Shown here: positions 11,435 to 24,299 of the stretch, one piece after another
Layout of the letters: each line of letters opens with the position of its first letter
Numbering within the stretch: the first letter of the stretch is position 1
Origin: Neurospora crassa OR74A
Lineage: Eukaryota > Ascomycota > Sordariomycetes > Sordariales > Sordariaceae
Assembly: GCF_000182925.2 (NCBI RefSeq)
Contig: NC_026504.1
Span: forward strand, 5,208,001-5,272,000
Direction: 5' to 3'
DNA: 64,000 nucleotides
Notes under the pieces: generated by a model
Seen by the model: only the letters and a program-made list of their open reading frames with translations
Told to the model about the DNA's origin: nothing
Databases searched by the model: none
Translations under genes and position numbers: made by a program

Positions 11435-14399
11435 AATAGTAGCTACAACTTTAATTGCTTAACCTAAACCATACTACACTATCATCGCCAACCGGCTTTA
11501 TTAAAAAAGTATTAAGTAACATCGTATAGTAATAATAAGATTGCTAGCCCCAACGACACAAAATCGCTTCTTCCTTCTAATAAGGATAAAAAGTATTTAG
11601 AGGTACGTAAAATGAACTTAAGTACTCTTACAATTTTACTACCTTTTTAATTTAAAAGAGCGTACTATTTATTTAATTAATACAATCTACCCCCCTTCCC
11701 TTTATAACGAACTTAGGTAATTGTAAAAATATTACCCAATAATACAATGAATTTAAATAATTGCAAAATTAATCTATATTCCTCTACTCCGTACAGCGAA
11801 TTTAAGTAACTATATATTACTACCTAAATTCTAAATTTATCTAAATATTAAGGGTTTCCCTTACTACCGAATTTAAGTATGTAATAGTATCTATTCTATT
11901 TTAATTCCTAATTACGTACTTTCTATACTTCTAAATACTAATTATTATTGTAAGACTATACTTAAACTCGTATTTATTTAATATACTTTAAGTAGTTCGG
12001 GAGCCCTTTCGCTATACTTAGCTCCTTTATCGAATTTAATAGCCTTATACCGGGCCCCCGAAATATTCTCCTTATTTCCGAAGTCGGTTTAAATCCACTT
12101 AATACCTAGAAACGACTTTATAATTATAATAGTTTAATCGATACATTAAATATCCAAAACAAATATATCCGTAGTATAAATACCAATATTAAATATATCA
12201 AAAGCGAGGCCAACCTCTACCAATTTAATTATAAATTTAACGAATTATTTATAACGTTTACTATTAAGCCCCGAAGTAAGCTACTACTTACTAATATCTA
12301 TACTCCCCCTATTATAAACCTTTAATGCGAATTTTAATACCCTTCTATAAATTAATTTCGCTATAAAATATTAAAAAATCTAGCCCCCGCGCTATAATTA
12401 AAATTAGAGCGCAAATTTAGAATTATAAATCTACTCTATAGCAATCCCAATAAAATTCTTCTAGTAAAGCCAACTAAGTTTAGTAATAATAAAGAGTTAA
12501 TCGAATACTTAGATACTAAGCTCGATAAATAAATCGATATTCTATTTAATTAAATTATATTGCAATTAATCAATATTTAAGACTTATTAGATAAGGATTA
12601 TAAGAAAATTAATAATTTACTTACTAGGGAATCTACCCGTATTAGAAATATATTAACCAAATAATTAACTAATATTCGGAAAATAATCAATAAATCGAAT
12701 AAATAGAACGAAGCAATATACAACTTATAGCATTATAATATTAATAGTAACTTCCAAACCGCTTTAAACGAGTAAATTAATATTTAGAAGAAGTATTTTA
12801 AATTATTATTAAATAATACTATTAAAAAGCTTACCAATTAATAAAAGGAAATAATAAAAATTATTATAAATAATATTACTAAATAAATTAATAGAGTTCG
12901 TACCGAAGTAACGAAAGAGATTTACAAAGAAATATTAAAAGGATTATCTAATAACCCTTATACTCCTCCTAACCCTATTCGAATCTAGCCGAAGGAGGAC
13001 CACAGTCCTTCAATACTAATTAAACCTTCAACCCCGGCCAAATTATTAATTAAAATAAGTATTTATAAAGCTAATAATATTTTTAACACACCCTTTAAAA
13101 TTATAATATATAATTAACTAACTAAAATAATTGCTAAAAATAAAGTAAAAAAGGGCAAGGCTTAAGCCTTCCAGGCCTTTATAGAAAGTATACTTAAGGA
13201 AACCCCTTATAAGGAAGCCCCTTATAAAGTACTATTTCTAATAAACCTTTTCTAAAAATATGCTTTATTTACCCGAACCGGCTAGAATATTAACAAAATT
13301 ATTAAATTAAAAATAATCTCTACCCTATTTAAAATAAAAATAATTATTAATATAATATAAATTCAATCCGCACCCCCTTACGTTAATAACCCGCCTCTAA
13401 TTTAATTTAATTTTAAAGGAGTATCAATACTACTTACTAAAGTTTAAATATTATATTAATTCTAAAGACCTAGGATCAACCCCTAAGCCCCATCTACTAA
13501 TTCCCCTGCTAAACCTATTATTATTTTAAATAATATTCTGCCTAAACAAATATTAAGTAATACTAATACTATTTATAATAACAATAATCTACTTTACCCA
13601 AAAAATAATAAAAGAGAATTATTAAACTCTCTAAACTCCTTACGTAGCAACGGAGGGGGCGGTAACGGTCGTTTACCCTATACTCCAACTAATCGCCGCC
13701 TATATCCCTACTTAGGTAGGGGCGGTCCCTTAAACTCCCTTAGAAGAGGAGGAGGAGGCGGCCTATTGGATTTTAATAATAGACGTCGTTATAGGTTTAA
13801 TTAAAATAATAATAACGAAGATTTCGAAAAAATTAAGTAAAAAGATATTGGAAGTTTCGACCCCGACGGCTATAACCCTAAAGATTAAAGCGTTATTAAT
13901 AATAGTAAATATACTATGTATATTAATATTTACGCCTTCCGAAAATAAATACTATCCTTTATTACCGAAGTAAAATAGAGGTACCTAATAAATAGAATAA
14001 ATAAGTAATTTATATGCTTATTCTACACCTATTTAATAAATATAATTCGTATTTAGTGGACAATAGAAGTAAATAGTAATACTAAGCTTAATTAGAAAGA
14101 AAAAAGTATCTATAAATTATTAAATTGCTTAATTAATCGTTTTTCTTTAAATTCAATTACAACTATTATAAAATTTACTAAAAATAGGTTCTATCTTTGG
14201 AACGTTATAAAGAATTATAGTACCTTTATTTACTATATTTAAAAGTAAATACGCTTCGCTAAAGTAATAGGTATTCTAATAAAAAATAATAAGAATTAGT
14301 ACGGTATAATAATGTAAATTTAATTAAATATAAACCTTCGGGTAAAGTAATTTTTAAAAGTATTTATTAAAGGCGAATTGTTAATTAATTATATATAAT

Positions 14400-17300
14400 T
14401 AATTACTACCTTGCGGGCTGTACTAATATCCGCAGCTAGGTAAAAAACGGAGATAGGCAATCGATTAAATACTAATTCCCGCTCCCGCAATAGGTTTAAT
14501 AATAATTGTAATTGCAATTAGGACTATAATTGTAATTAAAGCCGGGAGTATTATTGTAAATTAAATTAAGATTGTAACTGTGATTAGAATTAAAATTATA
14601 ACTGTAAATAGAATTGCAATTGTAATTGTAGCTGTGATACTTATCGTAACGAAGCTACAAATCGGATTTAAAACTGGTATTATAATCTAAACCGCAATTG
14701 TAACCTTAATTATAATAAAAAGGCGTATAATTGTACCTACTACGTAAGAGAAAGTAAGGCAAATAAAAACTCAAATTCTAAAGAAAACTATATAGAAAAT
14801 ATAACGGCGTATATAGTCTTAGAATTATTAAAGAAGTACTATAAGTATTCTAAGTATTTTAAAACCTAAAGAAGTAAAGAAAAATACTGAAATTGCTATA
14901 AATTGCTACTAGTAGTTAGAACCGAGAAATTTAGAACCCCGTTACCCCTAACCCCCGAATAACGAACTTACGGTTATTATAAGAAATAGTACAAATTATG
15001 TAACGTATTATTTAAATATCTTAAAAATTATTAATTAACAATAGAAGGAAGGTTAAAGGGAGAGAAACCGACCCCTATTCCCTAAATTATACTAATCCCT
15101 ATTAAAATAATAGTCCTAATGAAAATCCGCGAAGCCTATACAATAATAATTACTATTAATATCAATAATAGTCCTATTTCTAATTATATTTATATAAAAG
15201 TTAATGCTAAATTAAATCTAAATAATAGTCCCGTTAAAGTATATATAAACCCTAGTACCGGTAGGACCCTAATTGGAAGGAAGTTCCTTAAAACCCTAAA
15301 ATATACTATTGAAACGCGTAATGCTAAAGTAAAAGGAGTAAGAGGAAAGTCGGTACGTATTTCTAAGTAGGCTACCTTCAAAATTTATTTCAAAGGATTT
15401 AATAAAAAGGGTAACCTTATATTAATAAAATTTACGAAAGGAATATAGGTAATTAAAGAATTAGAACTAAATATTCTATTTAGTAATGATTTCTTTTATT
15501 TATACGCCGTTAATACGGACTACAAATTTAAAACTATTATATTTCAAAATTTTAATGATTTTTAAGTCAATTTTATTACGCAAATTAATTTAAAACCTTG
15601 CCTTCGTAAGGTTACAACTGTAAAAAAAACTACTATTATACCCAGCTAATCCGGATATATTCCAATTCAATATAAACCACTCCTTAAGGGACGAAGTTTT
15701 ATATTAAATTCTAAGTATGTAATAGCCGCGAATATAATAGTAAATTCGAAATCCCCTTTAGTAATATTTATTAATAATACTACTAATAGTATATTAATTA
15801 TTCTAAAAAAATTTTATATTGGTAGTATTACTAAAACTACTGATAGTGGTTACTTTACTCTATCGGAAGGGATAATAGCCGACCTAGCTACTATTATGCA
15901 AATAGAAATATTGTTCAACTACGAATTTAAAATCCCTACTATTAGAATATTTAATATAATTAATAATACTAACTATAATATTAAATTCTTAGAATACAAA
16001 GCGCCCCCGGGCAAATATAATTATATTAATAATATAATAAACGAAAAAATTCTAGCGGAATTCGCTATAGAATTCGAAAACGAAGATAGAATATATAAAA
16101 TTACTAAAATATTGGATGGTACTATAGACGTCGAGGGATTGCCGCCTAAAGTAAATACTAAAAAATACTCTATATTAAGATTTAAAACGTCCGAGAATCT
16201 GCTTGAAAAAATCACCGATAGGGGTATCTATATATATATGCAAAACCTATTACTAATTTAGAAAATCGAATATATTATTAATAAATACCCTTTACTATAA
16301 GAAGAAGGGGGCGTTATCTTAATAAAAGAAGACGATATAATATATATACTATTAGTAGAAGGGTGGTAAAATTAATGTATTCGAATTCAATCCTACCTTC
16401 TAAATAAAAAAAACCGAGAAATATTAAATTAAGTATTTAACTTATTATATAAGTAAGGAAAAATAGATTAAATCAATCGGGCTACCTCTTTTACCTACTT
16501 AATATTTATAGTTTAACGAACGGTTAAAGGATAATAAAAAAGCTGTATTATAATAAACTTCTAAACGCTCAATAAAGTCACAATCCCGGACAATTACCTC
16601 TTACCCCTCTAATCTAAAATTATTGCTTCGCTTAGAAGCAAAGGGTATATTACTATTATTAACGCTACAGCCTTCTTCTACCAATTTAATATATAGTTAT
16701 AGTACCGAAATAGATTTACCTTAATTAGCCTACGTAGATTAAAATAGCCAAACGTAGCTTTAATAAGCTACTGAAATTCACTAACATATATATAGAGATT
16801 TATAAATTAATTATTTACGGCCTTTTCTACTTTCTATTGTACCTTTATTAATAATATTATTATTTTCTTTAATACAATAGAAAATTATCTACAATATTTA
16901 AGGTAAGTATTTAATCTCTTTACCTCTAAAAATATTACTTTATCCCCAAAAAAATCGTTTATTACCTACCCTAATATAGAATTATTTAATTTCAAAATAA
17001 ATATATTAGGACTATCAACTACTAACGAAAGAATAGTGGCTTTTCGGAACCTAAAATTTCTAAATACTTTAAAGTCGCTAGAGCAATATATAAATATATT
17101 AAAATTTATTCGCTACCTTATTCTATATTACGCTAACCTTATCGAACTTTTATAAGCGAAAAAAATTGTATTATTAACCGAAGGTCGAAAATCGGGAGCG
17201 ATAATTATAAGTAACCCAACTAAGTGAACCAATTATTATATAAAGACTACTTTCGTACCTTCTAATATTGAAAAATAATTATTTAAGGCTATATAAAAAA

Positions 17301-19440
17301 CTATTTACAAAGATATAAAGCTATATCACTTAAACCCAAATAAATAAATTTTCCTACAAATTAATAACTTACTAGAAAGGGGATATAGGGTTATACTATA
17401 CTATTTAAAAAATAAATATATATAGATACTAAAAATTACAATTCCAGCGAATTAAATCCTCCCTATAATATTCCTCAATAAAACTCTAAGCAAAGCTAAA
17501 ATAAAATATAAACCTTCTAAAATAGAAATCACTTACCTAATCTAAGCAATTAAACAATTACATATATTAATTCACTTATATAACTAGCCCGTTATTATAC
17601 TTATAAATTATACTACTACTAAAAGTATTTATAAATAAACTATTCTCAATATATTATCTACAAATAAAGGAAATCGTCGGCTAATTAATACTTCTATATA
17701 CCTTTCGTAATATAACCTTTAAGTATACTATATTACCGGAAAGTTTAATTTCGTACCGGATACCTTAAACCAATTACTATCTAAAGAAGATAAGGGAGGC
17801 CGTTCAAGCGAGACGCCTATTTTAAACGACATTTAATTTATAAAGGAAGAAACTTACTTTATAAGAACCGAAGCGTAAATAAACGCGAATACTAAAGTAC
17901 AATTCTAGGAGGCTTATAGTAAGGATATTAAATTCAGCGCTATTATAATAGAATTAAAAGGCTACGTAAATACTACCGAAGTCGATAACATTATTTTATA
18001 TACCGGCTACCCCTTTAAAATTATAGACGGACTAATATACAATATTAACCTAGCCGATAAAAAGAGGCAACTATATATCCCTAAAGATATAGTTCATATA
18101 ATACTAAGCACCGCACATAATAAGAAGCATTACTTTGGTAAAAACCGTATAATCTACAACCTCAAAAACTATATAATAATTAGAAAAACTTATAAAATTA
18201 AAGAATACCTCAAACATTATTTAATATACTAATTCAACCGCACTAATAAGAAAGCAACTATCGGTAATTATTAACTAATTAATCTAGAATATACATTACC
18301 TATAAGAACCATCGCTATAAATTTCATTATAGACCTACCTAAAGTATTAGCATCCGGTACCCCTTAATACTTATTTAATTATAACTTCTTCAATACTTTA
18401 ATACCAATCTCCTACTATTTATCTAAGAGATTTAAATTAATACTAAAATATTCTACTTATACTACTAAGGATTAGAGAAAAATATTAGCGAAGGATTTAC
18501 TATTAAATAATTAAGGCTTCCCCTAAAGGATTATTTTGGATTAGGACTAGAAATTCACCTCCCGATTCTAAAAAGGAATATAAACTACTATAGGAACAAA
18601 ACTATTAATAATAATTACCTATTACCCCCAAAGCAATAGTATAGCTAAATAATATAACTAAGATATTAAAATCGCCATCCGTTTCTATTATTTTATATAC
18701 CCTAAGTCCAATTAAGTAGAAATCCTACTAAACCTTCAATAGAATATAAACAACACGTACTCAAACCTAATCAAATCGTCCCCTTACAAATAACTTTTTA
18801 GCTTCAAACCGCTCGGTCTACTAAATTTAATTACTAGTAAAAATACACTCAACATAATCTAGAATTACCCCGCTTTACGAAACAACTTAAGAGAAGACAC
18901 GCAATTAGTAATAGTTTTCGCGGTAATTAAGGCAAAGAAGAAATATAATAACTATTACTAATAACGCACTTTCAACGTAGGTAATCAAATATTCCTTAAA
19001 TTATATAAAGGATATTATTTATTAGAACGACCTTCCCGAAAGTTTTTTTAACAGCGTACAGGATTATTTATTATTATTAAACGAATCGGCGAACTAGTAT
19101 ACTAATTAAATTTACCTCCTAAAATAATAATCCATCTAATTATTTCCGTAGCCTACCTAAAACTAGCTCCCTAAGGTACAAACCCTTTCAATAGAACCTA
19201 ACCGCTACCGGGTCCTATTAAGGACAATTAAAAGGATTTTAATAATAAAAATAATAAGGAATACGAAATAAACGTAATCCTAAATTACGCGGAGGATAAA
19301 AAAAACGGAAGATAGAAATATTTAATAAAATAAACTAGCTATAGCTACTATTACAATAAATATTTACCTAAAAAGGAGATAAAGAACGCTTAGGAATTAA
19401 TTGTAGAATACTAAGAACGTTTAGGAGGTCTGTAAAAGGG
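14400..19440 (+). pseudogene. G1 gag-pol polyprotein (degraded)
   Basis: The late gag has an Asn/Cys tract (14490-14740) and a Cys-rich remnant near 14960-15010. Protease lies in an open frame at 15119-15370 containing VKVYINPSTGRTLIGRKFL (family: D.G.GRTLIGRKFL). RT spans about 16440-17100, with ATSFTYLIFIV, LNKVTIPDNYLLPL and FINNIIIF; the catalytic DD is NN (16850-16855). Integrase spans about 18060-18900, with a core Asp in FIIDLP (codon 18332-18334), a degraded SDRD-like block, and TTYYPQSNS for the usual AYHPQ.DG. A GPY/F segment and chromodomain follow at about 18960-19430 (YEINVIL...WKYLIKWTSYSYYYNKYLP with stops). The chromodomain suggests targeting to heterochromatin (family knowledge). 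Confidence 0.88.
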
Positions 19441-19630
19441 TAAAGCTAAAAAATTAAAAAGGGTCCGCTTTAAACAAAATGAAGTAGAAGAGAGAGAGAG
19501 GTTATCCGTACTAGTAGTACTTACTTATAGTAAGAATTTAAAACTAAAGAAGAATTAAATAAGGGCATTCACACATATATATTAATAGAACCACTAAGGA
19601 TAGTAGTATTTTATTTTGGCGGCCGGGATT

Positions 19631-19896
19631 TAATACCGGAATAGTATCGCTAGTATCATTATATATTAAATCACCTAACTGGATAGCCCAATCGGTCGGG
19701 TTCAATTGAAGGAACCGCTCCCACGGGAGCCCGCCCACGGATGTGGGTCTATAGATTAGATAAGGCTTGCGTGCCTTTAAGGTCAATCGACCGCACGCAA
19801 GCTTCCTACTCTAATCCTTTCCTAGATCATCACTTTACACATATTCAATCAAGACACATATTGTTACAACGTTTAAATACCCTCTCAACGGTATTA
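19631..19896 (+). repeat. G1 3' LTR
   Basis: 266 bp, partner of 11169-11434, followed by target duplication ACTAT. Confidence 0.93.
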
Positions 19897-22483
19897 ACTA
19901 TAAATTTATAGGAATTAAAATTAAATAGTTCATCCGTTACTATTTAATTAAATATTAAGCTTCGGCCTACAATAGGAATTTCTCTTACTAAATAGAAGTT
20001 CCTAGATCCGGTTATTAGAGATAATCTTTATTATAAGATAGGTATAGGGTTTAATAGTATATGCCTGTATTAAGAGGAGTTGGGGGGAGTAGATAGGTTT
20101 AAAGTTCTTTAAAGATTTAAAGGGATTAGGGATTGATTAATTCTTTTTATTTAAATAGGTATTTGTATTAAACTTATAGGTAATTTTAGGCTACTTAGTA
20201 GGCTAATACTTTTTAGAATTAATAGAATTTTATTTTTTAATAATAGTTCGAAAGTTCTTATATTCCTAAACGGTAGAGGAATTTGTAATTATATATAATT
20301 TATTAGAATATTAAGAGAAAGAGCGTTAACTCCCTTAGAAGGGTTAAATATAGTTAGTATTAAACTACGGCGTATTTAATTATTAATAGTTAATTAAATA
20401 AAGGTACTCCGCTTCCTAATTAATTAAAAATTTAAGGGTAATAATATTACTAAATAAGATGAAGCTAGAGTAGAAGACGGTTAATTTATTATTTTAAAGC
20501 TTTATAAATAAATTATAATTTATTAAGGTAGAATTAAAATTAATTATATAAAAGAATCCGTAGGCGGAGGTAAATAAATATTATTAAATAAAGAAGTTAA
20601 TTTTTTAACCTCTTTTTATTCTACTATAGAAGTAGGAAAGGAAAATATAAATAATAAAGAGTTAGAGGACGAAGAATTATTTTTACTACTTCCTTTAATA
20701 GGTTTTATAAATATATATTAGAATAGAAGAAGGTTAATAAGGGTATTAGGGTTATTATATAATTAGTATTGAAAGAGGATCTTTATACTTCTTAATCCTT
20801 ATATACAGCTATTATTATTCTAAATAATATAATTCCTTAACTATATAAAACGCTAGGGCTTTCTTTTAGTACTATATATACATTTATTTTATTAGGATAA
20901 GAAGCTATTTAATTTTTAGTCGATTATATATAATACTTTAAATTTAAATTTGCGAGGTGGACCGTTGGGGTATTATTACTTTATTTGTAAAGTATTATAG
21001 ATTATTCTCTAATATTGCTATACTATAATATTTTCTTTTTATTCTTAATTAAATACTGTATATTCCTTCTATATTGTATTCTATTTCTAGGTCTTTGGTT
21101 AAAGTATTTAGAAGTTTAGATTATATTCTACTAATTTTATTTTTACAATTTCTACTATTATTAATTTATAAATCTAATTAGACTTTTAAGTAATAAATTC
21201 AATTTATCGAATAATAAAGCCTAAATTAAACTTTAATACTCCCTAAATATTGAATTTTTAAAATAATAAGATTAAAGCTATCTTTATATTCTATAGTATA
21301 GAGTTTTTAAAATTAGAATTATAATAGTCCTATTAACCTACTAATTAATTGAAAATAGTTACCGAAAAATAGTAGTTCTTAAGGTAGAGAAGGATTATCT
21401 AAAACTTTTTTTTTTATAAGTAATATAATATTATTCGGATTAATTAAATATTTTAAAGTCTTACTATTGAATTAAATATATTTATTTAGTATAAAGATTA
21501 TTTAGGCCCCCTTTCTAATTACCTATAAAAGTAGAGTAATTAGATTATTAATATAAGTAAAGGTATACTTATTAATACTATACTAAAGGTTAACTAAATA
21601 TACTATAAATTGTTTCCAATTATAAAAACCTACCTTCTTCAATAGGAAAGCGCCTACTTAATTAAACTATAAGTAAAAATAAAAGAGCTTATCGAATAGT
21701 ATATCGGATTTTAATTCCCTATAAAGTAATACGAGGTTATATTACTAGTCTAGTTAAATTCTACTTAGTATAAGATAATCTAGAAGTATATATCCGTTCT
21801 TTAAATTTAAATTTCGAGGGGGGCTAAGGTATACTTCGCAATATAGGAGTTCATTCTCATATTTTAGGACCCAATTATATAATTAATTTTTTTTTATAAT
21901 ATTCAACTATATTTTAATCCTTTATAATAAATTAGGAAAGGATCCCTAATAATCCTAAACATACTTATTAATAAAGCTTTGGAATATAGTTAATATTAAT
22001 TTAGGCGCTTTATTCGTATTAGGTCGATATATTTGATTGATAAGTGGTTAATTAAGCGTAAGTTTGATAGCTTCTTTAATCTATACCTATTAAAAGTTTA
22101 ATAATAGTATAATTACCCGTTTATTAAAGTAATTAATTATTGGTACCCTACTATAATCGTATGAAAGTTGAATATTATAAGTAATAATAAACTACTAAGG
22201 TTATTTATTATTAGTATTACCGGATTTAATTATATAATTTTAATTTGAAATAATTTAAAACCTTTTACCCTTAGCTTTAGTAGATCTACTTGTATTATTA
22301 TTATTAAAAATAACTTTAGCCTTATTATTAGAAAAAATATAGTTATTGGAAAATATAATAATAATATAATATTTTAAGTAAGTATCTAATTTATATTTAG
22401 TAGGAAGGAAGGGTTAAATTGATGTTTAAATTATACTAAATTGAATTTAGAAGAGGAGTAAAAGATATAGGTCGCGTTGGATT

Positions 22484-22583
22484 NNNNNNNNNNNNNNNNN
22501 NNNNNNNNNNNNNNNNNNNNNNNNNNNNNNNNNNNNNNNNNNNNNNNNNNNNNNNNNNNNNNNNNNNNNNNNNNNNNNNNNNN
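22484..22583. other. Assembly gap (100 N)
   Basis: Exactly 100 Ns, so a placeholder of unknown true size. The apparent ORF spanning it is not real. Confidence 0.99.
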
Positions 22584-23856
22584 TTTTTTCGAAGCTACTA
22601 TTAACTTAACTTATAATATAGTACTTAGCCTCGTAGTATTTACCTTCTATATAACAAATTTATTTTTTCTTTTAAAATTATTATTTAGGCAGTAAATTAT
22701 AAAAGTTTAAAGGTAGTAGTAACTTTTTATCTCTTTTTTTTCTAATAATTATAGTAACTTTTATAGTTATTTAGTATAGTAAGCTATTTCTAATTAACTA
22801 TCTTCGTTTAGAATAGTAAGGAATAAATCAAGCGTTAATAATAATCTATAGTTTGGGTATAAAAATTTACTTCCTTTAGTTAGTCTTCCCTTTTTACCTT
22901 CTTCTTTTTCTAATTAATTTTTCGTTTTCCTATTAACTTTTCTTCCTTCTATTTTAAATATTTATTATTAAAATATTTATTTATAATTCTAATTAATTTT
23001 AATAATATGTAATTCCTACGTAGTTTCTTCCTCTTACTATTATTAATTAGCCTATTAATATTCGTTAAAATACTTATAAAAATAATATTTAATAGGTATA
23101 GTACAATAATATCTCTCCTCTACTTTACCCCTACTCTATTTCTTATTAAATTTAATATAACGACTATCCTAAAATTTATAAATATTTCTATTTACGAATT
23201 TAGTAATAGATTGGCCCTAGAACTCTACTTATAAACGCTATTTAAAGAGTTTATATATTAATAGAAGGTATAATATTAATTATTATTTATCTAAGAATCT
23301 ATACTATATAATACCCTATTTAAGTATTGTATTTTATCTTATTATAAGGATTCCCTAACTATTAAAAAGCTTTCTTATAAATATTTAGTAGTTTCGGGGC
23401 TAAAGTACAATTCTTAAATTAAGTTTAATAAATTATAATTTCCTCTAATATAGTATTAAACCTTATTTAGGTTAAAACTAAGGGTGGTTGGCCTTTTGGT
23501 TGCTATACCTACTATATAGTTTAATGAAATAAGCGGCTAAAGGTATTAATTATTTAAATCTTTAGTAAAAAGTACGTATCCTCGCTTACTAATTAGTTTT
23601 TCTTACTAATTTCTTATTTAAATATTAGTAATTCCCCTTAGTATAATTATTATATTACAATATTCTAAAAGGAATATATATTAATATTCTGTAATATTTC
23701 TAATTAATTTTAATAAACTCTAATTATTAATCCTTTTACCGAATATCGTTCGCTTCTTTTATTTAGTTTTAAGGATAGTATCTATAGTAATTATATATAA
23801 TATTATAGGACGGTTAAAGAGTATTCTATAAGTTCGGTATCTTTAGTGTATATTTA

Positions 23857-23956
23857 NNNNNNNNNNNNNNNNNNNNNNNNNNNNNNNNNNNNNNNNNNNN
23901 NNNNNNNNNNNNNNNNNNNNNNNNNNNNNNNNNNNNNNNNNNNNNNNNNNNNNNNN
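23857..23956. other. Assembly gap (100 N)
   Basis: Exactly 100 Ns, a scaffold join inside G3. Confidence 0.99.
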
Positions 23957-24299
23957 CAATCTTTAGGCTTCCCTTTAGGTAAAATAATTTTAAAATTCCT
24001 ATTATTCCATTTTATTTTCCGGCGTATTTCCTTTATAGTATTCTAATTAGTTGTATAATTTATAGTTTTTCTAATAGTATTTTTATTAATTATAAGTTCC
24101 TTTGGGGTTTCTTTTAGGTATAGTAAAGGAAGTGTATTTTAATTAATTATATTACAATTTAGTTTTAATTATATACTATTATATAAGAAATATTTTTTAA
24201 TCTTCTTAATTGGGTAGGAGGTAGTAATATTAATACTATTTAAGGTTTTTAATAAATATTTGTACTTAGAGGCTATCTTCCTAATCCGAAATAGTCTAA

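Larger units (their letters stand above)
11169..19896 (+). mobile_element. Ty3/gypsy chromovirus-like retrotransposon G1
   Basis: It is 8728 bp with two 266-bp LTRs (11169-11434 and 19631-19896) and a perfect 5-bp duplication ACTAT (11164-11168 and 19897-19901). Order on the plus strand is gag with an Asn/Cys tract, protease, RT, RNase H, integrase and chromodomain. The LTR termini read TAATACCG...CGGTATTA, consistent with TG...CA ends altered by RIP. It inserted about 350 bp inside the left LTR of G3. Confidence 0.93.

Noticed and set aside
22477-24046. ORFs running across N gaps (22477-22695 and 23846-24046)
   Set aside because: Their length comes from translated Ns.
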